Of a stretch of DNA of 64,000 nt, positions 1 through 9,132 are shown piece by piece (the first letter of the stretch is position 1; each line of letters opens with the position of its first letter). Both the position numbers and the translations under genes were made by a program. Source of the stretch: Maricaulis sp947259345 (lineage in GTDB: Bacteria; Pseudomonadota; Alphaproteobacteria; Caulobacterales; Maricaulaceae); contig OZ244254.1 in NCBI GenBank assembly GCA_965217205.1, positions 434,001-498,000 on the forward strand, read 5' to 3'. The notes below the pieces were generated by a model, which did no database searches, had not been told where the DNA came from, and saw nothing but the letters and a program-made list of their open reading frames with translations.

Positions 1-94
1 TCGACAGCATGGTCTTGCCGACGCCGCCCTTGCCGGAGGCGATGGCGAGGATGCGACCGGCGGAGCGGTCCTGCGGTGCGGACGCGATCTTCAT
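1..94 (-). CDS. flhG: FlhG/FleN-type MinD-like ATPase, N-terminal fragment
   Basis: Only the first 31 codons are in the window; the gene runs off the left edge. Read on the minus strand, the peptide begins MKIASAPQDRSAGRILAIAS and continues into the deviant Walker A motif GKGGVGKT of the ParA/MinD family. The start codon overlaps the flhF stop (TGATG), so the two are translationally coupled. In this family the ATPase works with the FlhF GTPase to set flagellar number and position at the pole. The position directly after flhF makes FlhG much more likely than the division protein MinD, although the fragment alone cannot separate them. Confidence 0.8.
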   Translation of the reverse strand, partial: MKIASAPQDRSAGRILAIASGKGGVGKTMLS

Positions 95-1086
95 CAGTCT
101 TCCTCCTCGAAGGGGGTGTTGCGATCCTCGATCAGGACCCGGGCCAGGCGCAGCGGGGTGGCCGGAGCCAGGCCGCCGCCGATGAAGGGTGTCGAGGAAA
201 TCTGGGCGAAGGCCAGTCCGGTCTCGCCGACACCCAGCACGGCACCCAGCCTGCGGGCACAATCAACCTTGACCGGGATGCAGCGGCTGGCGCCGATGGA
301 GGCAAAGAGCGAGGCGGCGTCTTCGGCATCTTCCGGCGTCAGGCCGGCGTCAAAGACATAGAGAATTTCCGCATTGGCGCTGTCGGCGAAGGCCAGCGTC
401 ATGTCGAGATCATCCAGCTCGAACGGATTGACCGCCGGACTGTCGATCAGGACCGGGCCGTCAATCTCGTCGACGGCGTCGATCATCTCACGCGGATCGT
501 CGACGGCGCGGAAACCAGCGCCCATGCGACGGGCCAGTTCCTGCAGCCGGTCATTGGCACCGGCGCGCTCGCCATCACAGGAAATCAGCGTCGGCACGGC
601 ACCGGCGGTGATGGCGCGGGCCGCCGTCTTGGCCAGGGCCGAGGTCTTGCCGACGCCCGGTGTCCCGGCAAACAGGACGGCATGTTCGGGCACGGCGGGC
701 AGGGGCTGGAAAGTGTAGCGGCTCTCGATGGCGTGGGCGAGACGGGCCACGGCCTGACCATCGGACAGATCGTGGGCCGAGCGGATCAGGGCCTGGGCGG
801 CAGAGCCCGGCGCGCGGTGGAAGCCGAGCGCGCGGATCACACGGTCCAGCTCATTGTCCTCGCGCAGACCGCGTTCGATATCGGCTTCGCCGGCGAGGCG
901 GATGGAGCGGTCACGGACCTGCTCGACCGGTTCGGCGATGCGGGACATTTCGCTGGCTGCGCGCACTTGGACGCCGCCGTCAGGACCATCGCCGGTGGCA
1001 ATGATCACGGCGTCGGGACCCATTTCACGGCGGACATCGGCCATGGCCTGGGTCAGGGACGGGGCGGCAAAGGTTTTAAGATGCAT
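94..1086 (-). CDS. flhF: FlhF, flagellar SRP-type GTPase
   Basis: A 330-aa protein starting MHLKTFAAPS, typical of FlhF. The P-loop GTPGVGKT lies near residues 141-148, followed by the SRP54-like G-domain segment ISCDGERAGANDRLQ. FlhF is a membrane-associated GTPase related to Ffh/FtsY that places the flagellum at the pole. The gene sits 35 bp after flhA and overlaps flhG by one base, so it is probably read from the fliF operon. The N-terminal B domain is short and the G1 sequence is GTPGVGKT rather than GPTGVGKT, but both remain within family range. Confidence 0.9.
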   Translation of the reverse strand: MHLKTFAAPSLTQAMADVRREMGPDAVIIATGDGPDGGVQVRAASEMSRIAEPVEQVRDRSIRLAGEADIERGLREDNELDRVIRALGFHRAPGSAAQALIRSAHDLSDGQAVARLAHAIESRYTFQPLPAVPEHAVLFAGTPGVGKTSALAKTAARAITAGAVPTLISCDGERAGANDRLQELARRMGAGFRAVDDPREMIDAVDEIDGPVLIDSPAVNPFELDDLDMTLAFADSANAEILYVFDAGLTPEDAEDAASLFASIGASRCIPVKVDCARRLGAVLGVGETGLAFAQISSTPFIGGGLAPATPLRLARVLIEDRNTPFEEED

Positions 1087-1121
1087 GGGCTCGGATCATA
1101 TCACAGGTCAAATTCGGTCGC

Positions 1122-3254
1122 TCAACCGACATGGCCCATCGTCTGAAGGCGCGCGCTCGGGTGAATTTCATTCTGCGACATCACCACGGTCTGCGGGCGA
1201 AAACGCTCAACCAGAGAACGCACATACGGACGAATCAGAGGGCTCGTCAGCAGCACTGGTACATGACCCTGAGCTGATGCGGTTTCAAAAGAGTTTCGAA
1301 TGGCCGCCACGAAATCATGCAGTTTCGACGGCGCCAGGGCGAGCTGGCGACGATCGCCATCACCGACCAGGGCTTCCATGAAGGCCTGCTCCCATTGCGG
1401 ACCCATGGCCAGGACGGGCAGGACACCGTCATGGGCCTTGTTGGCGTGGCAGATCTGGCGCGCCAGGCGGGTCCGGACATGTTCGACAATGGCGTCAAGA
1501 TTCTGGGTCGTGGCGCTGGCTTCGGCAATGCCCTCCAGAATGGTCGGCAGGTCGCGAATGGAGATGCGCTCCTTGATCAGCGATTGCAGGACACGCTGAA
1601 TGCCGGCGCGGCTGATCTGGTTCGGCGTGATGTCATCGACCAGGGCCTTGTGTTCCTTCGACAGCTTGGCGATCAGCTTCTCGACCTCGGCATAGGAGAG
1701 AAGGTCGGCCATGTTTTCGCGCAGCAGCTCGGTCAGATGGGTGACCAGAACGGCCGCCGGCTCGACGATTGTATAGCCGCGGAAAGAGGCTTCCTCGCGC
1801 AGGCCTTCATCAATCCAGGTGGCGGGCAGGCCGAAAGTCGGTTCCTTGACGTGCTTGCCGGGCATGTCGATCTGCATGCCGGCGGGATCCATGACCAGCA
1901 GCTTGTGCAATTCCAGCTCGCCGCGACCGGCTTCCAGTTCCTTGATGCGGATCGTGTATTCGTGATTGCCCAGCGACATGTTGTCGATGATGCGGACAGC
2001 CGGGGTGATGAAGCCCATTTCCTCGGCCAGCGAGCGGCGCAGGGCGCGGATCTGGTCGGTCAGCTTGCGGCCGTCGACATCATTGATCAGCGGCAACAGG
2101 CCATAGCCCAGCTCGATCTTCAGCTCGTCAATGGCAAGACTGTCCTCGATCGGGGCTTCCTGTTCGGATTGGGATTCAGCGGCTTCGGCCTCTTTCTCGG
2201 CGACCGCGTCGATTTCGGCCTGGGCCGTGCGTTCGGCGATGTCGCGATTCATCCAGGCCAGGGCACCGGCACCGGCGGACATCATGGCGAAGGGGATGAG
2301 GGGCATGCCGGGCAGGAGGCCGACCATCAGGGCCACGCCCGAAACCAGGCCCAGGCCTTGCGGGTTGGCGGTCAGCTGACCGAAGAGCGCCTTGTCGGCC
2401 TGGCCGTTGACGCCGGCCTTGGAGACCAGCAGGCCGGCACCGACCGAGATGATCAGGGCCGGGATCTGCGAGACCAGGCCGTCACCAATGGTCAGCGAGG
2501 AATAGGCCGAGGCCGCTTCCGCGAAGGGCATGCCGGACTGGACCACACCGATGATGATGCCGCCGACCAGGTTGATGGCGGTGATCATCAGGCCGGCCAT
2601 GGCATCGCCGCGAACGAATTTGGAGGCACCATCCATGGCGCCGAAGAAATTGCTTTCGCCTTCCAGCTCGGTGCGGCGCTTGCGGGCTTCGTCTTCGGTG
2701 ATCAGACCGGCGGAAAGGTCGGCATCAATGGCCATCTGCTTGCCGGGCATGGCGTCCAGGGTGAAGCGGGCCGCCACTTCCGCGATCCGGCCGGAACCCT
2801 TGGTGATGACGACGAAATTCACGATCACCAGGATGGCGAAGACAATGATGCCGATGACGACATTGCCCTGCATGACGAAGGAGCCGAAGGCCTCGATGAC
2901 CTCGCCGGCGGCGTCAGTGCCCTCATGCCCCTTGGACAGGATGAGGCGCGTCGAGGCGATATTCAGGCCCAGGCGCAGCAGGGTGGTGATCAGCAGGAGG
3001 GCCGGGAAGGCCGAGAATTCCAACGGTTTCTTGATGAAGAGCGCGGTCATCAGGACCAGAACCGACATCGAGATCGATATCGCCAGTGACATGTCCAGCA
3101 GGAAGCTGGGCATGGGCAGCATCAGCATCACCAGGATGGCGAGGATGCCGACCGCCAGCGCCACATCACCGCGCAGTGTGCGGTTCAGGAAGGCGCGGAG
3201 GTCAAACCCACCCGCAGCGGGTGCGGGGGTCGGAGAAGCAGCGGTATCGGCCAA
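1122..3254 (-). CDS. flhA: FlhA, flagellar type III export gate protein
   Basis: A 710-aa integral membrane protein of FHIPEP family size. About eight hydrophobic segments fill residues 30-330, and the family signature AEVAARFTLDAMPGKQM lies near residue 185. A cytoplasmic export-gate domain occupies the C-terminal half. FlhA forms the nonameric gate that docks chaperone-substrate complexes for flagellar export. The first codon appears to be TTG; no upstream in-frame ATG fits and the next internal Met is about 43 codons in, inside the first membrane segment. It lies 12 bp after flbD and 35 bp before flhF. Confidence 0.95.
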   Translation of the reverse strand: MADTAASPTPAPAAGGFDLRAFLNRTLRGDVALAVGILAILVMLMLPMPSFLLDMSLAISISMSVLVLMTALFIKKPLEFSAFPALLLITTLLRLGLNIASTRLILSKGHEGTDAAGEVIEAFGSFVMQGNVVIGIIVFAILVIVNFVVITKGSGRIAEVAARFTLDAMPGKQMAIDADLSAGLITEDEARKRRTELEGESNFFGAMDGASKFVRGDAMAGLMITAINLVGGIIIGVVQSGMPFAEAASAYSSLTIGDGLVSQIPALIISVGAGLLVSKAGVNGQADKALFGQLTANPQGLGLVSGVALMVGLLPGMPLIPFAMMSAGAGALAWMNRDIAERTAQAEIDAVAEKEAEAAESQSEQEAPIEDSLAIDELKIELGYGLLPLINDVDGRKLTDQIRALRRSLAEEMGFITPAVRIIDNMSLGNHEYTIRIKELEAGRGELELHKLLVMDPAGMQIDMPGKHVKEPTFGLPATWIDEGLREEASFRGYTIVEPAAVLVTHLTELLRENMADLLSYAEVEKLIAKLSKEHKALVDDITPNQISRAGIQRVLQSLIKERISIRDLPTILEGIAEASATTQNLDAIVEHVRTRLARQICHANKAHDGVLPVLAMGPQWEQAFMEALVGDGDRRQLALAPSKLHDFVAAIRNSFETASAQGHVPVLLTSPLIRPYVRSLVERFRPQTVVMSQNEIHPSARLQTMGHVG

Positions 3255-3266
3255 TGGTCAGTCCAA

Positions 3267-4637
<1,371 letters not shown>

Positions 4638-4663
4638 GATATTTCCGTCCTTTCCGCGAGGCC

Positions 4664-5020
4664 TTAGCCTGCGTCCCCGTCCTTGATGATTTCCGTCATG
4701 GTCACGCCGAGCCGGTCGTCGACCACCACGACCTCGCCGCGCGCGACGAGCCGGTTATTCACGTAGATGTCGATCGCTTCGCCGATCTTGCGGTCGAGTT
4801 CGACCACCGAGCCGGAGGTCAGCTTCAACAGCGAGTTCACATCGATATGGGCCTTGCCGAGCACGGCGGAAATATTGACGGGAACGTCGAAGACGGGCGC
4901 CAGGTCGGCAGCGCTCTTTTCTTCCTCATCCATCATCTGCTCGCCGCGCTGGGGCGCTTCGACGGGCACTTGCGTGCCGTCATCGCCCAGATCGGGAAGG
5001 TCGAGATTGTCGTCAGCCAT
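4664..5020 (-). CDS. fliN: FliN, flagellar motor switch protein
   Basis: A 118-aa protein with an acidic, variable N-terminus and a C-terminal SpoA (FliN/FliM-C) domain at about residues 43-113, including VNSLLKLTSGSVVELDRKIG and a terminal VTMTEIIKD. FliN forms the lower cytoplasmic C-ring with FliM, takes part in switching and docks the FliH-FliI export ATPase. The start is supported by a GGAGG ribosome-binding site shortly upstream. It lies between fliH and flbD with gaps of 11 and 26 bp, so it is part of the fliF operon. Confidence 0.95.
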   Translation of the reverse strand: MADDNLDLPDLGDDGTQVPVEAPQRGEQMMDEEEKSAADLAPVFDVPVNISAVLGKAHIDVNSLLKLTSGSVVELDRKIGEAIDIYVNNRLVARGEVVVVDDRLGVTMTEIIKDGDAG

Positions 5021-5031
5021 GTCAGGCCTCC

Positions 5032-5685
5032 TTAAGCCGCGCTTACGCCGGCGGCGGGGTCGCCGGGCGCGTCAGATTGGGTTTCCTCGTCGCTTGGCGG
5101 CGATGCCAGCCAGCGTGCGACGACGTCATTCAGTCGATGCTCGATTTCCTCGGCGCTGCGCTGCACCGCGCCGGCGCCCCATTCCAGGCGGACATCGGCA
5201 TTGGCCAGGCCGTCATCGCCGCGCACCATGATGGCGCCGTCGAAACCGGCGTCGCGGGCGGTTTTTTCCAGGCGCTCGGCGAGGGCTTCGACCAGTTCCG
5301 GATTGCAGCGCACCGACAGGCGCGGCTCGGACCGCAGGTCCTGCACGGCTTCCAGTGCGACCTGTTCGATCGTGTCGATCGGATAGGCGGCCAGGGCCTC
5401 ACCGGCAATCTTGCGGGCCGCAGCCATGGCGAGGCCGGCGGCTTCCTGGCGCAGGGCGTCGGATTCATGCGACAGGCGGGCGAGGATGAGCTGCATCTGG
5501 GAGGCGATCGCCTGCAGCGATTGCGCGCAGCGGCCCTCTTCCATCTCACGGCCTTCCTCGACTCCCCACATGCGGGCGGCATCGACATCATCCTGGGTGA
5601 AGAAGCGCTTGTAGCTCTCACCTTCACGGAGGATCTGACCATCCTGGTCGAACTCTGTATCGAAATCAAATTTGACAGGATTCAT
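5032..5685 (-). CDS. fliH: FliH-like export ATPase regulator (Caulobacter FlbE)
   Basis: A 217-aa soluble protein: a Glu/Arg-rich helical stretch (about 35-110) likely to form a coiled coil, then a C-terminal domain resembling the stator-like FliH/V-ATPase E region. FliH binds and restrains the FliI ATPase and links it to FliN. Sequence similarity to enterobacterial FliH is faint by eye, so the call rests on length, architecture and above all position between fliG and fliN, where Caulobacter has flbE (fliH). A strong AGGGAGG lies just upstream of the ATG. Confidence 0.85.
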   Translation of the reverse strand: MNPVKFDFDTEFDQDGQILREGESYKRFFTQDDVDAARMWGVEEGREMEEGRCAQSLQAIASQMQLILARLSHESDALRQEAAGLAMAAARKIAGEALAAYPIDTIEQVALEAVQDLRSEPRLSVRCNPELVEALAERLEKTARDAGFDGAIMVRGDDGLANADVRLEWGAGAVQRSAEEIEHRLNDVVARWLASPPSDEETQSDAPGDPAAGVSAA

Positions 5686-5697
5686 TGTTCAACCTCC

Positions 5698-6720
5698 CTA
5701 GTAGATGAGTTCGTCGTCGGCGCCGCCATCGGCCAGCATGATCTCGCCCTTCGCGGCGAGGTCCTTGGCCATGGTGACGATCGATTGCTGCGCCTGGTCG
5801 ACATCCTTGAGGCGAACCGGACCCATGGAGCCCATGTCCTCGCGCATGATCTTGGCCGCGCGCTCGGACATGTTGGAGAAGAAGAGATCGCGCAAACTGT
5901 CCGACGCGCCCTTCATGGCCAGGGCCATCTGTTCCTTGTCGATGGCGCGCATCAGGGTCTGGATGCCACCCGGATCGAGCTTGGACAGGTCCTCGAAGAC
6001 AAACATCAGCGAGCGGATCTTTTCCGCGCTCTCGCGATTGCGTTCTTCCAGGGCGGCCAGGAAACGGTTCTCGGTCTGGCGATCGAAATTATTGAAGATC
6101 GAAGCCATCATCTCGTGGCTGTCATGCTTGGACGTGCGGGCCAGATTGGACATGAATTCGGTGCGCAGCGTCTCTTCGATGCGATCAAGAATTTCCCGTT
6201 GGACCGGCTCCATGCGCAGCATCCGGGTGACGACTTCCATGGCAAAATCTTCGGGCAGGGCACCCAGCACACGGCTGGCATGCTCCGGCTTCACCTTGGA
6301 CAGGACCACAGCCACGGTCTGCGGATATTCATTCTTCAGGTAGTTTGCGAGGACAACCTCATTCACATTGCCCAGCTTGTCCCACATGGTGCGTCCGGCG
6401 GGACCGCGCAGCTCCTCCATGATCGACTCGACCTTCTCCCCGGGCAGGAAGGAGTTGAGCAGGCGCTGGGTTGCTTCGAATGACCCCATCAGCGAGCCGG
6501 TGGACGACATCTGGCCGACGAAGTCGACGATCAGTTTTTCCACAGCGCTGGAGGTGACCGTGCCCAGATTGGACATGGCCTGGGAGACCTCGCGGATTTC
6601 CTCCTCGTCCAGATGCTGCCACATCCCTTCGCCCTCATCGCCCAGGGCGAGGAGCATGACGGCCGCTTTCTCGGGGCCGGTCAGGCGGGACGGGTCTTCG
6701 ATGGCGCGCTTCTCAGCCAT
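5698..6720 (-). CDS. fliG: FliG, flagellar motor switch protein
   Basis: A protein of about 340 aa with the three FliG regions. The N-terminal domain (GPEKAAVMLLALGDE) packs on FliF, the middle domain carries an EHASRVLGALPE-type motif, and the C-terminal torque domain contains the charged helix around RAAKIMREDMGSMGPVRLKD that contacts the stator. I chose ATG 6720 rather than the in-frame TTG at 6732, because the ATG gives a normal FliG N-terminus and leaves fliF and fliG 8 bp apart. FliG forms the upper C-ring under the MS ring. Confidence 0.95.
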   Translation of the reverse strand: MAEKRAIEDPSRLTGPEKAAVMLLALGDEGEGMWQHLDEEEIREVSQAMSNLGTVTSSAVEKLIVDFVGQMSSTGSLMGSFEATQRLLNSFLPGEKVESIMEELRGPAGRTMWDKLGNVNEVVLANYLKNEYPQTVAVVLSKVKPEHASRVLGALPEDFAMEVVTRMLRMEPVQREILDRIEETLRTEFMSNLARTSKHDSHEMMASIFNNFDRQTENRFLAALEERNRESAEKIRSLMFVFEDLSKLDPGGIQTLMRAIDKEQMALAMKGASDSLRDLFFSNMSERAAKIMREDMGSMGPVRLKDVDQAQQSIVTMAKDLAAKGEIMLADGGADDELIY

Positions 6721-6728
6721 GGTCGGAC

Positions 6729-8387
6729 TCAACTCTCATGCAGCCAGGACCGGAGGATCGAGATCGATTCTTCCGGATGGGATTCAACGATATTGGCGAC
6801 TTTCTTCAGCGACGAGGCTTTCACCTGACCATCGATTTTCTCGATATCGATGGAGTCCTCGGCCGTGGCCGCGCCGCCGCCAGCCGCCGGCAGGGCCGCC
6901 GGGCGGGCGGCCTGGGTCGGCAGGGCGGTCGGAGCCGGCGCGCCGCTGACAGCACCATCGGCGCCGGCACCGGCCAGGGCCAGGCCTTGCGGCATGGCGA
7001 CGCCGCTCGCGCCTTTGACCAGGGGCCGGGCGACCAGGAAGATGATGAGCAGGGCGGTGATGAACATCACGCCGATCTCGGCGGCCCGCATCAGATCATT
7101 CTTGGACAGGGACATGCCGCTGGTGGCGGCCGTGCCCAGCAGCGGATCGGTGCGGGCGAATTCGATCTGGCTGACCGTCAGCATGTCCTGGCGGCCCTCA
7201 GGGTCGTTCACATAACCCATGGCGGCTTGAACCAGAGCCTCGATGCGATCGATTTCCGCTTGCGGACGCTCGCGCCAGGTAATCGTGCCGTCTTCAGCCG
7301 TTTCCAGCACGCCATCAACGACCACGGCGACAGACAGGCGATCAATGGCGCCGGCCTCGATCACTTCGGTCCGGGTGGTGGAGGAGATTTCGTAATTGAC
7401 GCGCTCGCTGGTGCTTTCGCGGCTGGAGCGGCTGCTCGGGCCGTCGGCTTCGGCACCTTCGCCGCCATCGGGCAGGTTTTCGGAGGCCGAGACACGGTTC
7501 TCGTTGGCGCCGTCCTGGTCGTTGGACAGGTCTTCGCCACGCTCGCGCGAGCGCACGACCTGGCCATTCGGATCATAGGTCTCCGAGCTCTGCGTGATCG
7601 ACTGGCGGTCGAGTTCGGCGGTGACCTGGACGCGGGCTGCGCCCGGGCCGACGACACCCTCGACAATGTCGAGGATGTTCTGGCGCATCTGCGCTTCGAT
7701 TTCGCCGCGACGCTCATCCATCAGGATGGAGCTGGACGATTGGCCGTCGCCGCCGCTGGCCAGTTGGCGACCGCGATCATCGGCAATCGAAACCCCGGTC
7801 GGCTCGATGCCGGCACTGGAGGCGACGATATTGCGGATCACACGGACCTGCTCGGAGTTCAGGCGGCCATTGGTGGCGATGGTGACGGCAGCCGTCGGAG
7901 ACTGCTGGTCGCGGGCGAAAAGGCGGCGTTCGGGCAGGTTGAGATGGACGCGGGCCGAGCTGACATAATTCAGCGATTGGATCGTGCGGGCCAGCTCGCC
8001 TTCCATGGCGCGCTTGGCATTGATGTTCTGGACAAAGCTGGTTTGGCCGAAACTGTCCTGACGGTCGAAGATTTCATAACCGACCGAGGCGCCGCTCAGC
8101 GGACCATTGGAGGCGACGCGCACGCGCGCTTCATCGACCTGGTCGCGATCGACATAGATCGCTGTGCCGCCTTCGCGGATTTCATAGGGGATGTTTGCCT
8201 GGTCGAGCAGCTGCGAGGTGGCAGCGGCGTCGGCCGGGTCGAGCCCGGAATAGAGCAGGGACTGGCTGGCACCACCCATCGCGCCGGAAAAATACACGAG
8301 TGCGACGGCCACGCCTGCGGCCAGGCCGAAGATCGCGGTCAGCCGTCCGGCGCCAAATGCCCTGAACTGTTCGAAAAGCGCGTTCAC
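6729..8387 (-). CDS. fliF: FliF, flagellar MS-ring protein
   Basis: A 552-aa protein with one membrane segment near residues 17-37, two ring-building motifs in the periplasmic part (YVSSARVHLNLPERRLF is typical), a Ser/Asp/Glu-rich spacer around 290-330, and a second membrane segment near 435-460. The cytoplasmic tail that binds FliG follows. FliF builds the MS ring, the first structure of the basal body. The start is GTG with an AGGGA about 8 bases upstream. It heads the minus-strand operon, and a CtrA-like box lies about 70 bp upstream, as expected for an early flagellar gene. Confidence 0.95.
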   Translation of the reverse strand: MNALFEQFRAFGAGRLTAIFGLAAGVAVALVYFSGAMGGASQSLLYSGLDPADAAATSQLLDQANIPYEIREGGTAIYVDRDQVDEARVRVASNGPLSGASVGYEIFDRQDSFGQTSFVQNINAKRAMEGELARTIQSLNYVSSARVHLNLPERRLFARDQQSPTAAVTIATNGRLNSEQVRVIRNIVASSAGIEPTGVSIADDRGRQLASGGDGQSSSSILMDERRGEIEAQMRQNILDIVEGVVGPGAARVQVTAELDRQSITQSSETYDPNGQVVRSRERGEDLSNDQDGANENRVSASENLPDGGEGAEADGPSSRSSRESTSERVNYEISSTTRTEVIEAGAIDRLSVAVVVDGVLETAEDGTITWRERPQAEIDRIEALVQAAMGYVNDPEGRQDMLTVSQIEFARTDPLLGTAATSGMSLSKNDLMRAAEIGVMFITALLIIFLVARPLVKGASGVAMPQGLALAGAGADGAVSGAPAPTALPTQAARPAALPAAGGGAATAEDSIDIEKIDGQVKASSLKKVANIVESHPEESISILRSWLHES

Positions 8388-8457
8388 GTGGAAATCCCTG
8401 CCTCATTGCGTGCGCCTCATCAGCGAAGCACTGGGCAGAATTTTCCTACCGGGTCGG

Positions 8458-8472
8458 TAAACGAGGGTTTAA
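8458..8472 (-). promoter_or_regulatory. CtrA-like binding box upstream of fliF
   Basis: Read on the minus strand the site is TTAA-N7-TTTA, seven of eight matches to the TTAA-N7-TTAA CtrA consensus. It lies 71-85 bp before the fliF start. In Caulobacter the fliF promoter is CtrA-activated. A further half-site, TTAACCA, lies at 8504-8510. Binding is inferred from the motif only. Confidence 0.6.
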
Positions 8473-8567
8473 TACGCTTGCATACGTGATGACTGGTGCC
8501 CGATTAACCAATCAGGGCACGCAATCTTTTCGCAGCAATCGATCAAATCACTCGCAAACACAGGCGA

Positions 8568-8595
8568 ACGGCGACCGAGGGGGCGCGGTCGCCGT
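8568..8595 (-). terminator. Hairpin after sciP, possible terminator
   Basis: A perfect 10-bp stem, ACGGCGACCG with CGGTCGCCGT, and an 8-base loop, lying 24-52 bp after the sciP stop codon. There is no clear T-run after it on the minus strand, so intrinsic termination is uncertain. It may instead protect the sciP transcript end. Confidence 0.4.
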
Positions 8596-8619
8596 CCATC
8601 GTGCGCTAGTAAGGGGAGC

Positions 8620-8892
8620 TTACGAGCGGTATTGCTGGATGCGTGTGGTGCGAAGACCGGCCAGGCCGTGCCGATCGATCGAGCGTTGCCAACCGAGGAA
8701 TTCCTCCACGGTCAGGGAGTAGCGCTCGCACGCTTCCTCGAGAGAGAGAAGACCGCCCCGCACTGCTGCGACGACTTCTGCCTTCCTCCGAACCACCCAA
8801 CGCTGGGTGCTCGGATTGGGCAAATCGCCAATCGTAAGCGGGCTACCATCCGGTCCAATGACATAATTTTCTTTTTTAAGGCGCGGCTGCAT
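8620..8892 (-). CDS. sciP: SciP (DUF1153), small CtrA inhibitory protein
   Basis: A 90-aa protein of the DUF1153 family. It contains the highly conserved block YVIGPDGSPLTI, then RWVVRRKAEVVAAVRGGLLS, then a helix-turn-helix-like region LEEACERYSLTVEEFL and the tail GLRTTRIQQYR. In Caulobacter, SciP is made in swarmer (G1) cells, binds CtrA and DNA, and stops CtrA from activating its targets. The gene lies directly upstream of fliF on the same strand, and a CtrA-like box precedes it, which fits a CtrA-SciP feedback loop. No signal peptide or membrane segment is seen. Confidence 0.92.
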   Translation of the reverse strand: MQPRLKKENYVIGPDGSPLTIGDLPNPSTQRWVVRRKAEVVAAVRGGLLSLEEACERYSLTVEEFLGWQRSIDRHGLAGLRTTRIQQYRS

Positions 8893-8963
8893 GTCCGATC
8901 CCCGTTTCTTGTTTGTAGGATCAACCTACACGCCGCCCTTTAACATCGCCCTAAACCACTGGG

Positions 8964-8978
8964 TAAATTTACATTTAA
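8964..8978 (-). promoter_or_regulatory. CtrA-like binding box upstream of sciP
   Basis: On the minus strand the site reads TTAA-N7-TTTA, the same half-site pair and spacing as the box before fliF. It lies 72-86 bp upstream of the sciP start. In Caulobacter sciP is itself CtrA-regulated, so the site fits a feedback loop. This is a motif match only. Confidence 0.6.
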
Positions 8979-9074
8979 CCGTGTCGCTAAAATCCGGCTC
9001 TAAATGTTCGGAACCGGGTCATGGCGCGGTCATATATTATCGACCGGGGATGGACCCAATGCCTGGCCCGGCCC

Positions 9075-9108
9075 AAAAAAATGGGCCCCGCCGAATGGCG
9101 AGGCCCAT
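9075..9108 (-). terminator. Intrinsic terminator after flgE
   Basis: On the minus strand a GC-rich hairpin (ATGGGCC paired with GGCCCAT, extended by CGCC/GGCG) is followed by seven T residues. It lies about 25-60 bp after the flgE stop and would end the fliK-flgD-flgE transcript. Confidence 0.85.
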
Positions 9109-9132
9109 AGTCCAGAAGCGGTTGGGTGATGG

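Noticed and set aside
1317..3089. 590-codon open frame opposite flhA
   Set aside because: It is an antisense shadow: GC-rich DNA with few stop codons, a low-complexity Gly/Asp/Gln-rich product and no ribosome-binding site. The same applies to the long plus-strand frames opposite flbD, fliH, fliF and others.
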